Origin: Chlorops oryzae
Lineage: Eukaryota; Arthropoda; Insecta; Diptera; Chloropidae
Direction: 5' to 3'
Assembly (NCBI GenBank): GCA_020466095.1
Contig: CM035807.1
Location: 7,574,240-7,638,239 of the forward strand
DNA length: 64,000 nt
The position numbers and the translations under genes were made by a program. The first letter of the stretch is position 1; the number at the start of each line of letters is the position of its first letter. The notes under the pieces are model-generated. The model did no database searches and was not told the origin of the DNA. It was given only the letters and a program-made list of their open reading frames with translations. Positions 36,101 through 48,091 of this stretch are shown in pieces.

Positions 36101-37108
36101 AATGATATATATTTCCTCACACGTCCACAGCCATTACGACTTGACAAGCAGTCCTTAAAATCATAAATATTTTATATTTAAAATTCTATTTCTCGAAAGC
36201 TCTTTTGATGTTCTTCTTCTTGTTCTAAAAGTGTTTAATTTATGTGAAATATCCATCAAAGGCTTCGTAAAGCACATTCTGGGGGAAATTCAGAAATTCC
36301 GGAGCACAGTATAACTTCTCATACAGGGATATGAATGATCGAGAACAAAATCTTTTATTTAATCATACCACATTATCAAATTTCAAATGAGATAAATATG
36401 TCCGCTGCTAATCAAATTTATGTGTACCCATATGAAAGTCTTCACTGTACACCACCGATTTGAAAAAAGGGCGTTCAGCTCTTCCCCATGAGGAGAAGAT
36501 TTATAGTGATAGTGATAGAAATTCTAGCACTGCCCTAAGTAGGGCGACTATTTGCTAATTTTAGACCACGATCCCCGAAATCTCCCCATCGGAGTCTTTT
36601 AAAAAAAAAAGAAATGATTAAGAAAAAGTATTTTTTTTCACACATAAATTGCATAACGTGCACATTAGAAAACCGTATAGGTACGACAATTATTGAATAA
36701 TATGGCATAAATCGAGAAATATGTTGTAAGTACTTCCCGAAAACAAAAACAAACAAAAAAAAAATTGTGGGAAGTCATAAAATCGGTTGAAAGTAACCAC
36801 ATCACCGCATGATCGGCATCAAATCGATATTGAATAAATGGCATAGAGATGCTCGAAGGTACTTCTTCTGGACACTTACCTATTGGCAGCAAAAGGTAAA
36901 TTGCTAACATCAAAGTCGCATTCGTTGGGTAACTGGAAAACCTGTTGCCGATATAACTTCTGGAACATGATCGTTGGCGCATCGGCATCGGCATCGGTGG
37001 CATCGCATCATCAGCAGGAAAGCCTTCGTCAATAAATGACTTGCAGCTGCTTTTGCTCGCAGTCGAGTTAACTGACATCTCATTGCCGTTTTGCCGTGTT
37101 GCATCCAT
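30197..37108 (-). CDS. Unrecognised acidic single-pass membrane protein, ~808 aa, five exons
   Basis: Exons (minus): 36880-37108, 32341-32593, 32099-32268, 30652-32035 and 30197-30587. All junctions are GT-AG, phases agree and the joined frame is open. Residues 1-60 are polar with a basic, Cys-containing patch. Residues ~64-83 are hydrophobic (LMLAIYLLLPIGILMIAA) and could be an internal signal or anchor; intron 1 (4.3 kb) splits this segment. A ~640-residue acidic Ser/Thr/Glu-rich region with several N-x-S/T sites follows, then a clear membrane helix (~730-755, IIIAVCSC...VVSVTLF) and an acidic 53-residue tail. This suggests a mucin-like or receptor-like surface protein with the tail in the cytoplasm. 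I recognise no family. The last intron (30588-30651, 64 bp) is open in the downstream frame, so a one-base indel is an alternative to splicing there. Start chosen at the first ATG of exon 1. Confidence 0.7.
32874..33332. mobile_element. hAT-like repeat with clustered ATCCGG motifs (in intron 1)
   Basis: The ends TAGAGCTGCAACTGATATCCGG and CACTATCCGTTGCAACACTA are imperfect inverted repeats. TATCCGG/CCGGATA words are clustered at both ends. The same motif style occurs in the cleaner element at 52217-52816. No target duplication could be fixed. Confidence 0.5.
35074..35892. repeat. Minisatellite with conserved TTAACCCTTTACTGCAT core
   Basis: There are 14 copies of a 17-bp core, near 35074, 35143, 35208, 35243, 35319, 35369, 35435, 35493, 35559, 35608, 35684, 35743, 35810 and 35877. 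Spacing is about 35-76 bp. The spacers share a weak GCTGTAAAT...TTT pattern but differ in sequence and length far more than the cores do. It lies in the first intron of the membrane-protein gene. Confidence 0.9.
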
Positions 37109-37119
37109 GATTTCCACGG

Positions 37120-37900
37120 TTTGTTTTGATAATACGTTTTTTTTTATATTTTATTTTCTTCTCCTTAGATTTTTATATACTTATGTATATATATTTTTTT
37201 AAATTTCTTTTAATTGCCAGCGTCCTCTGCTCAAAGAAATAAGCGCGAAAATTTTTTCCTTTATAGAGACATTTGCACGTTTTCATTTGCCATTTAAAAT
37301 TGCCGAAATGAAAATGCAAGTCGACACCCCGATTTCTTCGAATCTGTCTTTTTCTACCTCCCCTTTTATTTTTCTTTTGTTGAATTTTTTTTTTTGGTTT
37401 TCTTGCTTTTGAAACAAAAGATCAAACACTGATCCCGTTGGACATCACTTTCGGTTTTAATCTGAAGCGGTTTCGGCTTAAGGAAATCTTATACACATCG
37501 GCAAATGTTCGGAGATCAGTCTGTTTGAAAACAAATATTTATGTTCATCTACACACGATTGTGTATACATATATCTACATATAAGTATATGCCTTTCTTC
37601 TTTTCGCTTGGAACTCTTTGAAGACCGTCCGGGAGAACCACTCTCGCTGAAAACTGGCGAAGAACTGAACTGAAGTTCTTGACTTGGCAATGGCATTGTA
37701 CTCTAAGTGATTTGACTGGAAGTACACGATCAGTGGGTATATTCGGTTGCGTGGGTAGGTAAAAAAAAATATAGGATGTCTCTAGTGACTTGAAAAATTT
37801 TACATGAATATACATATTATAGTCTTCTGAGTGGGAAGAGATTCTTCAAATCCTTTGAAAAATTAGTGATCCTTCATGATGGGCCATAACTGCTCTTCAC
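37120..37900. other. Upstream flank of the membrane-protein gene
   Basis: T-rich (37135-37200) and AT-rich sequence 5' of the start codon at 37108 on the minus strand. It presumably holds the promoter and 5' UTR, but no specific element was identified. Confidence 0.35.
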
Positions 37901-37902
37901 AG

Positions 37903-38107
37903 CACTGTTGATAGTTTAGGGGAATCTCCCCTAAATTCAAAGAAATTTATGATCTTTAGTGGAGTCTTAGGGCAGAAAGATGGTCAGGGAAAATTTTATG
38001 GGACCAAGTTTTTGTTATTGGAAGATAACGAAATTAAATTTCAGAGAATTTCGACCTCGTTTTGAGACATTCAGGGGAATATTCTCCTATAAAAACTGGC
38101 AACAGTG
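37903..38107 (+). mobile_element. Short hAT-type TIR element, family C, copy 3 (best preserved)
   Basis: The ends are CACTGTTGATAGTTTAGGGG and ...TATAAAAACTGGCAACAGTG, inverted repeats of about 18 bp. The flanks CTTCACAG and CTCTACAG agree at 6 of 8 positions, compatible with an aged hAT target duplication. It is 205 bp and non-coding. Confidence 0.7.
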
Positions 38108-38109
38108 CT

Positions 38110-40150
38110 CTACAGATCATATAAATAAAATTATAATCAAATCTCATTGATTGGACCTTCGTGTCTGATTTAAAAAATTCAATTCATATAAAATATTCCA
38201 TGTCGAAAGACCTTAAGAAAGAGCCAAAAAATTAATACCAAACAATTAATTGTTTTAATTTCTTTTTTTCCATTAAAACCGTAGGGCAACCAGTTTTCGA
38301 ACAAGATCGCCTACAATTCAACATCTTCTTAAAGACCTTGTGCCTCAGCTGCATCGAAAAGAGGAGCGCAAGAGAGAAGAGAGAGAGAGAATGTGTGTGA
38401 ATGCCGAAGAAGAAGAAACCGGCAGGGAAGCACTTTCTTGAAGAATCGAGGAAAAAATACACATAAATTTGTACGAAGACGTGAAGATCGATGTTGCTGT
38501 TGACGACATGCTGCACAAACATAGCCGCCTGCAGGTACCCTATGCCCAAGCATGCATGGACTTAAGTTGGATTGCTTGGTAGCTGGATTTAAAGTTACTT
38601 TTTGAGCTAAATGAGGAAATGAATTTAATTGAACTGAGTGAGTATTATAATTACTAAAATTGTATCGTTTTAAATTCTTCTGAGGGATGGATTAATTGCC
38701 TAATTCAATCGAGTGAAGAAGTTTTATGGTGTTTTTGAAGAGCTCTAGGAATAGAAAACACGAATAAGTACTTTTGACACTTAATACATTAATTAAGGAA
38801 TTTTAAAGATCATTATTCATAGGCTTCATATAACGATAAATTTAAGTTAAAGAAACCTTAATGCATTATAGGAAAGGGCTTGATAAAATATGTTGGAAAT
38901 TCCCCATAATCGGAAAGGCTTTTGGAAAATAATCTTAATTTTCTCTACAAGAAAAAAAAAAAATATCTACCAATGGGTGAAATGACTTTGGTGTTAAGGA
39001 TCCTCTTTCTGTTATGGCCTAAATGAAATTGCCCTTATACTAGAATTATTGAAATTGGCTTTAGCGAAGAGGTGACATAGGCAGATGCATGTTGTCGCAA
39101 GGATTTGAGGCGGCTTGGTTATGTTAACGTTATGCGCCAATGTTGTATAACCCAAAATATCATGCATAAACGTTGATGGTTATTATCGTAGGCAATAATC
39201 CTTATGTAATTGTTACTAGTCTCCAACTACTCCCTAATTAGTTGCAAAAATACCAGGACTGCTCCCTTTTAATTTTCCAATCAATGACTTATTGTCTTCT
39301 TTAACTTTGACCCTTCATTTTCGAATAACCACTCCCACATTTAACTACTCCATTTGTAGACCTGCTGTGGGCAATTAGAGTTTAATTGTCCCATTCTCAC
39401 CAGTTGGGCTAATTTAGTTACACTTCTTCTAGAGCAAGGTCTTGTCAATTCTCATATATAAAGCACTCTACAGTTTTACTAGTCCTATTCTGAAAAACCT
39501 TAGAAAATTTATATTTGGTAAGTTGATCTTTTAATTACTGGAGGGTATCGATCTACTTATATAGAGCTATCTCTGATAAGGACACATTTCCTTAAATCAA
39601 CTGAGCTTCTACGATCTTAAAAAAGTATATGACGATAATGCTTCATCATTGAGATCAACTCATAGCGATGGATTTTTATTTGGTAAAAGCTTTCACAAGC
39701 CGATTTGAAGAATATTATTCCAAAGCGAACAATTGTAGGTCTTGGATATCAGACAGCTTTTAAACTTCAATGATTTCCATGTCAAGCCTGAGACCATGAG
39801 CCGAAGTCCCCGTCATGGCGGAACTAAAAGTTTCCAGAGTCGAAAGTCCTATCACGAATCTCGAGGAAGTGAAAAGCAATTTCCCTATAGAAATTATTTT
39901 TTATAGGAAGAGAAAATTGCAAAGAAACTATAATAGGAAAACCAGGCTTTATACTCCACTAAGGAGAAAAGAAAGACATCATCATCATCATCATAATGGC
40001 AAAACTGTCTGGATTCGTAAAAGAGAAGATCGCTTTAGAAAGTGCCGACTACAAGCTTGTATATAATTCTTTGTTGGTCGATAAGGCCCCTTCAGCTACG
40101 ATGCATAGAGGTCTCACCTTACAAATCAAATTACATATCAAATCAATAAC
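38110..40150. other. Intergenic, no gene seen
   Basis: AT-rich without strong repeats. The open frames at 39815-40187 include a CATCATCATCATCAT run (His codons) but have no start, splice or family support. I see no gene. Confidence 0.4.
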
Positions 40151-40151
40151 A

Positions 40152-41272
40152 AGTAAGGGTGTTATTGTCAGGCGGGCCTGTCAATAGAATACCCGACACA
40201 GACACACATGTTCAAAATTTTTTAATATCAAGAGTTCTTTAAGGCCATAAGGGGCCCCATATACCGACTTTTATAGAATTTCTCTATGAAAACCACCCAT
40301 TTGCCACGCCCACTTTTCAAATTTTTTTTTTTTGAATTCTAATCGGAGGCTTAAATATACGCTTAAATTCTAAGCTTCATTCGTAAAACATTTCGAAAAA
40401 TACTTTATGAGGCTGTAGTTTTGAGATTATTTTGTAGACGACCCTATGTACTGGAGTGTACCCTAAAAAATGCAGTGAATCTTGGTCCATTTTCGAACTT
40501 GTTTTTACATCAATTTCCCTGTGAGCATCGCTATCACCGAATTTCGTCAAGAATCACTTCAACTACTATCGATAGAAAACTGTATACCAGACAGAATTAA
40601 GACAGACTATACGGACATAGTCTAATTCTAATCTCCAGGTATAGCTGTCAATTATACATTTTATATATACCCTGTCAGGTCAGAATGTCAATATCGTAGA
40701 AGCTCTATACTCTTTCACTATTCAATGACGTCGACAATATGAAGGCCTAGCCATATACCTGCTAAGTATGCTTTGCGCTATATGTCTATTTAAACACAGA
40801 GATTGTACCTGACATGTTCGAAAAAGAACTCTGAAAAATTAATTGACAATAAATGACTCATCACAGTACAATATTATCGAGAACAAAAACTAATTTTCAG
40901 AAATTCACTCAGTATTATATATATTTATAAACTTTCCGCTTTCAAATAAAATAGCTTGCATTTTAGTTTTAACGAGTCTAACTTGCAATTTTGCGGCACA
41001 TTTTACAAGTAGCATCGACGTTGTTGACATGGTCAATGGAGATGAACTATATCTCTTGACAGTACAGTTTCTCTAATGACACCGCCTATAAATACTGTTG
41101 ACGTTGTCACTAGTTCTCTTGTCTATATTGACGTCAATATAGACATGGGGCCATATGGCGACAGATTACCTGCAGGGTAAGTATTTTGTATGGTCTATCT
41201 CGATTGGTTATGGGTGTTACAAACAACCACACAAACGCAATATACCCTCGACACAGAGTGTGTCGGGTATAA
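40152..41272 (+). mobile_element. Helitron/INE-1-like repeat, copy 1
   Basis: It starts ACAAGTAAGGGTGTTATTGTC, with a GTCAGGC-GGGCCTG hairpin, then CCCGACAC. It also contains TTGCCACGCCCACTTTTCAA. It ends near CGACACAGAGTGTGTCGGGTATAAA, a second hairpin. Segments match 49560-50033 in reverse. 'GCCACGCCCAC' and GGGTATAA words recall Drosophila INE-1 elements; assignment to Helitrons is an inference. Confidence 0.45.
41121..41144. repeat. Perfect 24-bp palindrome
   Basis: GTCTATATTGAC is followed directly by its exact reverse complement. It lies in the Helitron-like repeat. A ring of TTGAC/GTCAA words surrounds it at 41020-41110. Confidence 0.75.
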
Positions 41273-41279
41273 AAAAATG

Positions 41280-43150
41280 AATAATTCATAAATAAATTAA
41301 AATATTCACATAAAAAAAAAAAAAAAAACTTCCAAATCCAACCAAAACTAATCAAGAAGTCCATCAACATCAGCAGCAATAACAATCAAACTATCACTAA
41401 AAATTCTCCAAAAAAGAAGAATTTTCTCACTTGAAAGAAAAATGATTTTTATACACCCTTTCATAATAAAATATATTCGACCATTGTGCATATAAATTAC
41501 AAATCTATCGCAGCAGTAGCTTCAATCGAGCGCAGCCAATAGACGTCCAACATTGACGATCGACGACAACAATCAATTCCAGCGACTTTACATCGTACTC
41601 AGAGTGAGTCAGGCCCAATAAACCGTGTATGTTCTCCTTTTGTCTGAATGGATTTTCAATTTTTAATTTAACATGTCGCGACTCTATGAATTGAAATTCG
41701 GCTGAAATACCCACGATTTCCGTCGCTTGTCGGTATTGTGTTGTCGTCGTGGTCGGGCGTTTATGGCACGACAGGCGTCTAAACGATCGGCACGACTTAA
41801 TGACTTACGCACCATCCGCTTGCGATCCTAGGATAAACAACAGTAGTTGAGCACTTAGGGCAGGCTCGATCGTGAGGCTCGATCGCTAAGTACAGGCACG
41901 AGTCTTAACATCGGCGTCAGTCCATAATTGGCGTGAATTTTATTTTGTCTGTGCATTTTGCTTTTTGGCAATTATTTGGCAAACAAAGGCCGAGAATCTT
42001 GCTTAATTTCATGCTTTGTTGGATTATTTTGTTGTTGTTGTTGTTGTTCGATTTGGAACAATGAAAATATTCCCTTTGAAATATGATAAGATCGTTTCGG
42101 TTGAATTGGGCATAAAAATGCAGTTGCATTCGATTGAGTCATGACGAGTTGAAGCGGAAATGTGGACACACTTGGAATTGGGCGGAAGGCTTGTTTATTT
42201 TATTTATTTATTTTATTTATTTTTTATTTATTTCGGTTCACTCTTTTCTACATATCTATCATTGGGGATGGAGGAATTTTTGGTGGTCTTTCTTCCTTGA
42301 TAAGAATTATATGCTCGTCGTGTGATTGCATTTCAACTGTAAACGATAATGACGAACAGTTAGTGGATTTTCATCGGTCGCATTAAATTTTGTAAATAAA
42401 GATAATTTTCTGTTCGATAAGTCGAATGTGTTTCTTTAGAAGTCAAATGACCCGTTCAAAAAGTTCATGCCAATGAGTTCAAGTGCCATTCGAAACATTC
42501 GATAGGAGGGGGAGCTGCAAAAGTGCAATAAACTTTAAGTGGAATTGTTTGTGGGAGATCTTTTGAGTTGACTACTTACTCCATGGAAGCTCGAACATGT
42601 GGCTCTCGAAAATAGAGTGAACAGAAATATATTTTATTGGACATTTTTAAGGAGCTTTGAGAATTTCTTGACGGACTATTTATGTGCTCAACTCGTTGTT
42701 TATTCGACTGATATACTTAGTGTGGTTCGCATTAAAATGTATTTACTTTGAAATATAGGGAAATGAACTTTGATAATGGAAAATGAGTAGAATAGTCTTA
42801 AGCATTATCAATATTTCTCGAAATGAAAGGATGCAATCAGAGTACGAGTACTTGATGTGTCTTTAATGATAGAAACGTTTAATATTCAGGAGCTTTGAAA
42901 GGTTTCACTGATAAGATCGTATTATAGTATGAAGGTTTGAGCTGGTTTAATATCTAAACCCACAATCTCTACAAGTGTGTTGTTAAAGGGCTTTTCCGCA
43001 CTAAGCAATGGCCACTGGGGTCCGCGATTGTCAATTATATGATGATCCATACAAGCAAGTACAGCCGAACGATTCAATTTAGAACAAGAAAGCTAAAAAG
43101 TATCTGATCAATTTAGAAAATTCCCATATTTAATTTTTCTAGATAGTCTA
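41280..43150. other. Intergenic, no gene seen
   Basis: AT-rich with A runs (41312-41327), TTG repeats (42028-42050) and TTTA repeats near 42195-42230. No gene recognised. Confidence 0.4.
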
Positions 43151-43162
43151 CAGATCCATTTT

Positions 43163-43380
43163 AAACCTATATCGAAAATATTGGCCGAGAATTAAGTTGC
43201 GCACTTACTTATGGCTATATCTTGCAAACCATTCAATATTTAACTTTTCTGTCTGTGGTAAAGTTTTAGCCATTTCTACGGAGATAAAAACTGAAGTGAT
43301 AACTGATCCAAAAAAGGCTATCTTATAGCTTCAAATAGCAAAAATCTCAAAAAATCAAGCATTTTTTAAAACTGTTCTTA
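43163..43380 (+). repeat. Interspersed repeat family B, copy 3
   Basis: It shares GGCCGAGAATTAAGTTGCGC, ACTTACTTA..CTATATCT and GATAACTGATCCAAAAAAGG with the copies at 315-560 and 16735-16980. It is more diverged than they are from each other. Confidence 0.55.
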
Positions 43381-43425
43381 CCATTTGTGGCCCATTCACT
43401 TGGCAGAACGGGGGGTCCCAGCGAC

Positions 43426-43798
43426 CAATAGTGCCTATCGCCTACAAAGTATACGAGACAGTAAGAGATCTGCCCATTAATAGCTACAAAATATAAGAGA
43501 TTGATTGAGAGGCGACCTGCCCACCAATAGCTTACTTTATGTGGTGGTGGTAGGCGTCAGGGGCGGACTGGGCCTACGGGCAACCGGGCAAATGCCCCGA
43601 GTGCGCCGTATCTGGGATCAATACTCATGGAGTAAGGATTTTTTTATTTTTTATTTTTTTTTTCTTAGGTAACGGGGCCCATTTTACAAACGCCCGGTGG
43701 GCCCTTTGACCCCCAGGCGATCACTCTACGAAACGGCCATGCTCGAAGAAAAGTATACTAAGATGGTATATCAGGTCGTATGCATTATCACCAACGGC
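43426..43798 (+). repeat. Left arm of a widely spaced inverted repeat
   Basis: It is the reverse complement of most of 46355-46785 (shared CTGCCCA..AATAGCT, TTACTTTATGTGGTGGT, GTATACTAAGATGGTATATC-like). A hAT-type MITE (43558-43716) is embedded at the matching position in both arms. Confidence 0.75.
43558..43716 (+). mobile_element. hAT-type MITE in left arm, right end truncated
   Basis: The left end is CAGGGGCGGACTGGGCC. The interior equals the copy at 46448-46616 in reverse. The right end stops at ...GACCCCCAG and lacks the last bases of the inverted repeat and the flanking duplication, so a small deletion removed that junction. Confidence 0.7.
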
Positions 43799-43799
43799 C

Positions 43800-46350
43800 T
43801 CCTATTACTGGCTCTTAAATCGCTCAAAGTCCTACTCACCAAAATTCCTCTAAGACTTAACGTCTACGTCCAGCAACAAAAAAATCGCTGCCACAACATT
43901 TCCGAACCGAAATAATACCATCGATAGCTTTGATTGTGAAAAGAACTCACTAAAAATGAACCGGTAGCCACCGAAGGCGCCCAGCTTTAAATAAAAGTTG
44001 CAAAATTTTTACGGCTCTTTCAAGATCATTCCAAGAATTGAAGGCTAACCGATCACTTGCAATGGAATTTTTTCTGAATCGAAATTTTCTATAACGAAAG
44101 TCACAACCGTTCAAGCTTTTAATCGAATCGTTTCGTTATGGAAAATAATTAATGCTGGCTTTTTTTTTTGGATCTTTTTATGGCCAATCCATGACCCTGA
44201 CGTTGCGTTAATCGTCTAAATATTAACCAAAAAAAAAAAAAATTACAAACATTAAACATATGAAACAATAAGAGGAAGAAAGAGAAAATTGTCTGATCTT
44301 CGAGTGCGTTAAGTGTAAACAAAGTCGTTGGTCTTAAACGTCGAACGTCGCTGGGCGCTTGCGCACTTCAAACATATTTAACTTCAAATAGCGCATAAAT
44401 CAATAAAAAGAAAGATAGAAATAAAAAAGCCCTCAATGCGTCAATGGATATTTCCGTCAAGCGTTGAAGGGTTAGTGTTGTGTTGTGCACGAATTTCTTA
44501 TGACAAATGCAAATACGTCAGTTCAATTGTGGAAGCCATACCGATTTAGTTCCAGGCATCCGACGAACTCTAAAAAAAAAATTATTAAGAAATAATAAAA
44601 GCTCTAATAAGCGTACCGAAGCGATAACCTGTCCCCACAAACGTCGGCAAACATACGCACAGGCTCATCAAAGACACACTGACTGAATGACTGACTGACT
44701 GAGTGACTCAGAAGATGCGGAAGACTGCGACCATCGAAGTTGGGGGGTCGGTATTGTGACAGCAAGGCAGACTGTTAGCGGGCTGCTGGGACAGACAGAC
44801 ACGCAGGCGCGCACACGGTGCAAAAGCTTGAGGGGGACAAGTTAAGCTGGCAAACAACGGACGTGCCCAAACGAATTAGGCAACAGGTTATTGCAATTCG
44901 GCAATTCGACGGTTCGTCGACGGTATTTTGTGTACTTCAAGTACTCGCATGACACCTGACGGAGAGCACTGAGAGCGCCGCAGTATTGACAACAGCCAAA
45001 ACCAAAAGAGCAATAAACAAAATTAAAAAAAAAAAAGAAAAGAGATTGTATTTAGCAAAAAAAAAAATAAGCTCGTCTGCCGGACGTGGCGGCTTCTTGC
45101 GATGGTGGCGCATATTCAATCAGAAAAACCATTACACGCGCTCATTCCGTTAAGTGCATTCGCCGAAAGCGCAGAGACGCTCCGAAAAGTCCCTTCGAAA
45201 ATCACGGTTAAACACGCGTGGAGACAAGAAACGGGACTCGCCGAAAGCGCCTGTCGTCTGTATTGGAAAGCGGTGCGCATTCGAGATTCTACTTTCTTTT
45301 TGACGTGATTATGAATTTTTAAAAATTCCATTATTTGCTTTTTTTTAAATTTTTTTTTTGTTAATTTTTGTGTTTTTTTTTTCGGTTTTCTCGGGAACCA
45401 GTTATGAATCACTTCAGAAATCATTGTCGCGCTCATTTCATCACGAGTCGTCGTCGTCTGCAGTGATATGATAAGTATCCTGTGCGGAATTAAAAAGCTC
45501 GCTCAGACAATTGAATTGAATCGATGAAGGCAATTTTCTCCGATGGGAATTATTTGCGATTGGATTTTTGGATTTATTCTGCTTACATCACCGCTGCTTT
45601 CAGTGTGGCAAGGATCTTTACGGCGAGGAAATTGTGCAAGCGGCTTCATAACGAGCACATTTCGTCAAACGCGCGAGATCATTATAACCGATGCGGTAAA
45701 TTTGTGCACGTAAATTTTAATTTGCGTTCGGAATTTTAAAACAGTTTCGCTACTCAATACGCGCTTCTGTCGCAGTTTAATGGGCAATTGAGTGCCGAAT
45801 GACTGTATTATCAACGGTCTCGATTGTAGCAATGTAGCAATGTTTTAAGTGACGACTAAATATGGTGATAGTTTATATACATTTTGTGCAATAATTGCAC
45901 ACCCTCTCCAAAAGTGACAAAACAATGGAATATGCATACCTGTGGGTTTGTTATCAAAACTTGGCTTCAAAACAAAAGAAAAGCGATTGAACAAAAAAAA
46001 AAAAAAAAAAAAAACACTTTGAAAAGTATTGTGCTTTGTGAGGTTTCAGTAAACAAAAAACATAATAAAAATACCTCCAACTGGGCCCCCTGTATACATT
46101 CGTGAAGTGCAAAAACTTTTGCACTGGAGAAAAATTAACAAAAGCTCAATATCAGCCTATTATTTGATTCGAAATTGTTGACAGGCCCTTAGCAAGGTCA
46201 TTATTCTACAGCAAGCTAATACCTCAACGAGTAAAGAAAATGAGCTAAAAATATATAAAAAAAATTCCCGAGGAATATTTATTTAAAATAGGCCCGATTT
46301 AAATGCAAAAGTGGCCAAAATATCTCATATCCCAGCGGCGAATATGCGAA
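43800..46350. other. Intergenic; no gene seen
   Basis: This has a GACT repeat (44680-44710), A runs (44225-44245, 45005-45070, 45992-46015) and a moderately GC-rich patch (44600-45290). The patch has open frames on both strands but no recognisable motif or splice context. The first exon of the lipase downstream could lie here but was not found. Confidence 0.4.
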
Positions 46351-46354
46351 TATT

Positions 46355-46785
46355 TCGTAAGCCGTAGGCGGTAATGCATACGACCTCATATACTATCCTG
46401 GTATACTTTTGTTCGAGCGTGGCCGTTTTTTAAGAGTGAACGCCTATCAGGGGCGCACTGGGGGTCAAAGGGCCCACCAGGCGTTTTTCAAATCGTGCCC
46501 CGTTACCTAAGAAAAAAAATAAAAAATAAAAAAATCCTCACTCCATGAGGTATTGATCCCAGATACAGCGCACTGGGGGCATTTGCCCGATTGCCCGTAG
46601 GCCCAGTCCGCCCCTGACGCCTACTACCACCACATAAAGTAAGCTATTGGTGGGCAGGTCGCCTACAATCTCTTATATTTTGTAGCTATTAATAGGCAGA
46701 TCGCTTACAATCTCGTATAGTTTGCTGCTATTAATAGGCAGACCGCTTACAGTCTAATACACTTTGTAGGCGGTAGGCACTGTTC
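46355..46785 (-). repeat. Right arm of the widely spaced inverted repeat
   Basis: It pairs with 43426-43798. Internally, CTATTAATAGGCAGA(T/C)CGCTTACA is repeated in tandem (46686 and 46730), so this arm has one more short unit than the left arm. Confidence 0.75.
46448..46616 (+). mobile_element. hAT-type MITE in right arm, complete
   Basis: The ends are CAGGGGCGCACTGGG ... GCCCAGTCCGCCCCTG. The flanks ACGCCTAT (46440-46447) and ACGCCTAC (46617-46624) agree at 7 of 8. It is 169 bp and non-coding. Confidence 0.85.
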
Positions 46786-46884
46786 GCCGCTGCGATGTTT
46801 CTCATATATATCTTTTATAAAGGCACTTCTAGTTTTTTAAACCATATTGAACTCATAATTTTTGAGCTGATATTGAGATAGAAC

Positions 46885-47049
46885 CAGGCCCGTAGAGAGA
46901 AATTTTGGGGCCCGGGGGATTTTTTCCCGGAGTCCTCACAGAAATGTGCGATCAAAAAAAAAAAAAAATCCCCTTACCAATTGTGGACCCCTTCAGAAAG
47001 CCCGGGCCCGGGGGAAAATCCCCATTTTCCCCCCCTCTCTACAGGCCTG
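46885..47049 (+). mobile_element. hAT-type MITE with perfect 8-bp target duplication
   Basis: The ends CAGGCCCGTAGAGAG ... CTCTCTACAGGCCTG are flanked by GATAGAAC at 46877-46884 and 47050-47057. It is 165 bp, C/G-run rich and of the same family as 14085-14300. Confidence 0.9.
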
Positions 47050-47059
47050 GATAGAACGC

Positions 47060-48091
47060 CTGCTGTAAATGTAAAGGCTAGTCCTGTAATATTCCAATTT
47101 TAAGAAAGCGGTGACCTTTTTGATTCTTCTTTTCCGTAGCACCTTATTTCCAACTCAGACAAGAATCCACTCATGACAGAGACAACTTTCTCTGGATCTA
47201 CAGATTCCACTGTTATTTAAAAACAATAACCCCTTTAAATGATTTTTGCGTCCAATCGATACATTGAAGGGACAAAGGAACCTCTTTATGGCTGCTTATT
47301 GAGATGCAGAAAGGAGCTTCAGCCTAATTTTTCTAGTACCTTGCGCCAGTGCGAGGAAAATAATCCAGTGCTAAGGCGAATAACTCCAAAAAAAACGCAT
47401 GCTCCTTCGTGCAACTATTTTTGAGACACTAACTGTACTCTAGCACAATCAAGTCCATCACGAAGCACATTTTTCATTTACTTTCCCGATTTATAACAAT
47501 TCAACCCTTAACGATCGCAATCGCACATTTCAATGCCTCCTTTGCCGCATTGGCGATCAGCAATTCCATAGCGGCAGAGGGGGATTCCCTCATCCCCCAA
47601 CGCAAAAACATTTTGTTCTTCTGCCATTTTGACACTAAAGATTGAAAAATAATTTCCCCCCACGCAAATTGTAAAAATAATTTGCCCCTCCACGCAAAAT
47701 CATCGAAATGCTAACTGCACTGCCTTTCCGTTATCTATGCGAATGCTCATACATAAATGTCAAACGTCCCCCGTTGATTTAGGATTAATAATAAAATTCA
47801 TAATATTTACGATTATTCATACATGTTTTGACACGGAACTAAAAGCATTTTAGGATGACACTTCGACATTTGTAGGTGTATGAAAAGGACTTCTATATCG
47901 CAATATACCGCGTTAAATTTCCGGAAATTTTTTTGTGACTCTCTTCCTTAATCTCTCCTCATATTCCATCAGATTAATATCTCTCTAATTAATGATCATA
48001 AGTGCAACAAATGATTTGAAGCTTTGCACTAAAAAAAAAATTCGTTGCCTTCTTTCTCTCTCTCTCTTCTCGCTCTTTTGGCGGTCAAAAG
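47060..48091. other. Upstream of lipase exon; no exon found
   Basis: AT-rich. It ends in a CTCTCT pyrimidine tract (48050-48078) that serves the splice acceptor at 48091. Much of it is probably intron of the lipase gene. No signal-peptide exon was recognised. Confidence 0.45.

Noticed and set aside
39815..40187. Frames containing a His run as a metal-binding protein
   Set aside because: The His run is a CAT microsatellite; the surrounding sequence lacks any domain and no splice support was seen.
45102..45436. Overlapping open frames on both strands upstream of the lipase as its first exon
   Set aside because: Neither gives a signal peptide followed by a donor in the right phase, nor any lipase N-terminal motif.
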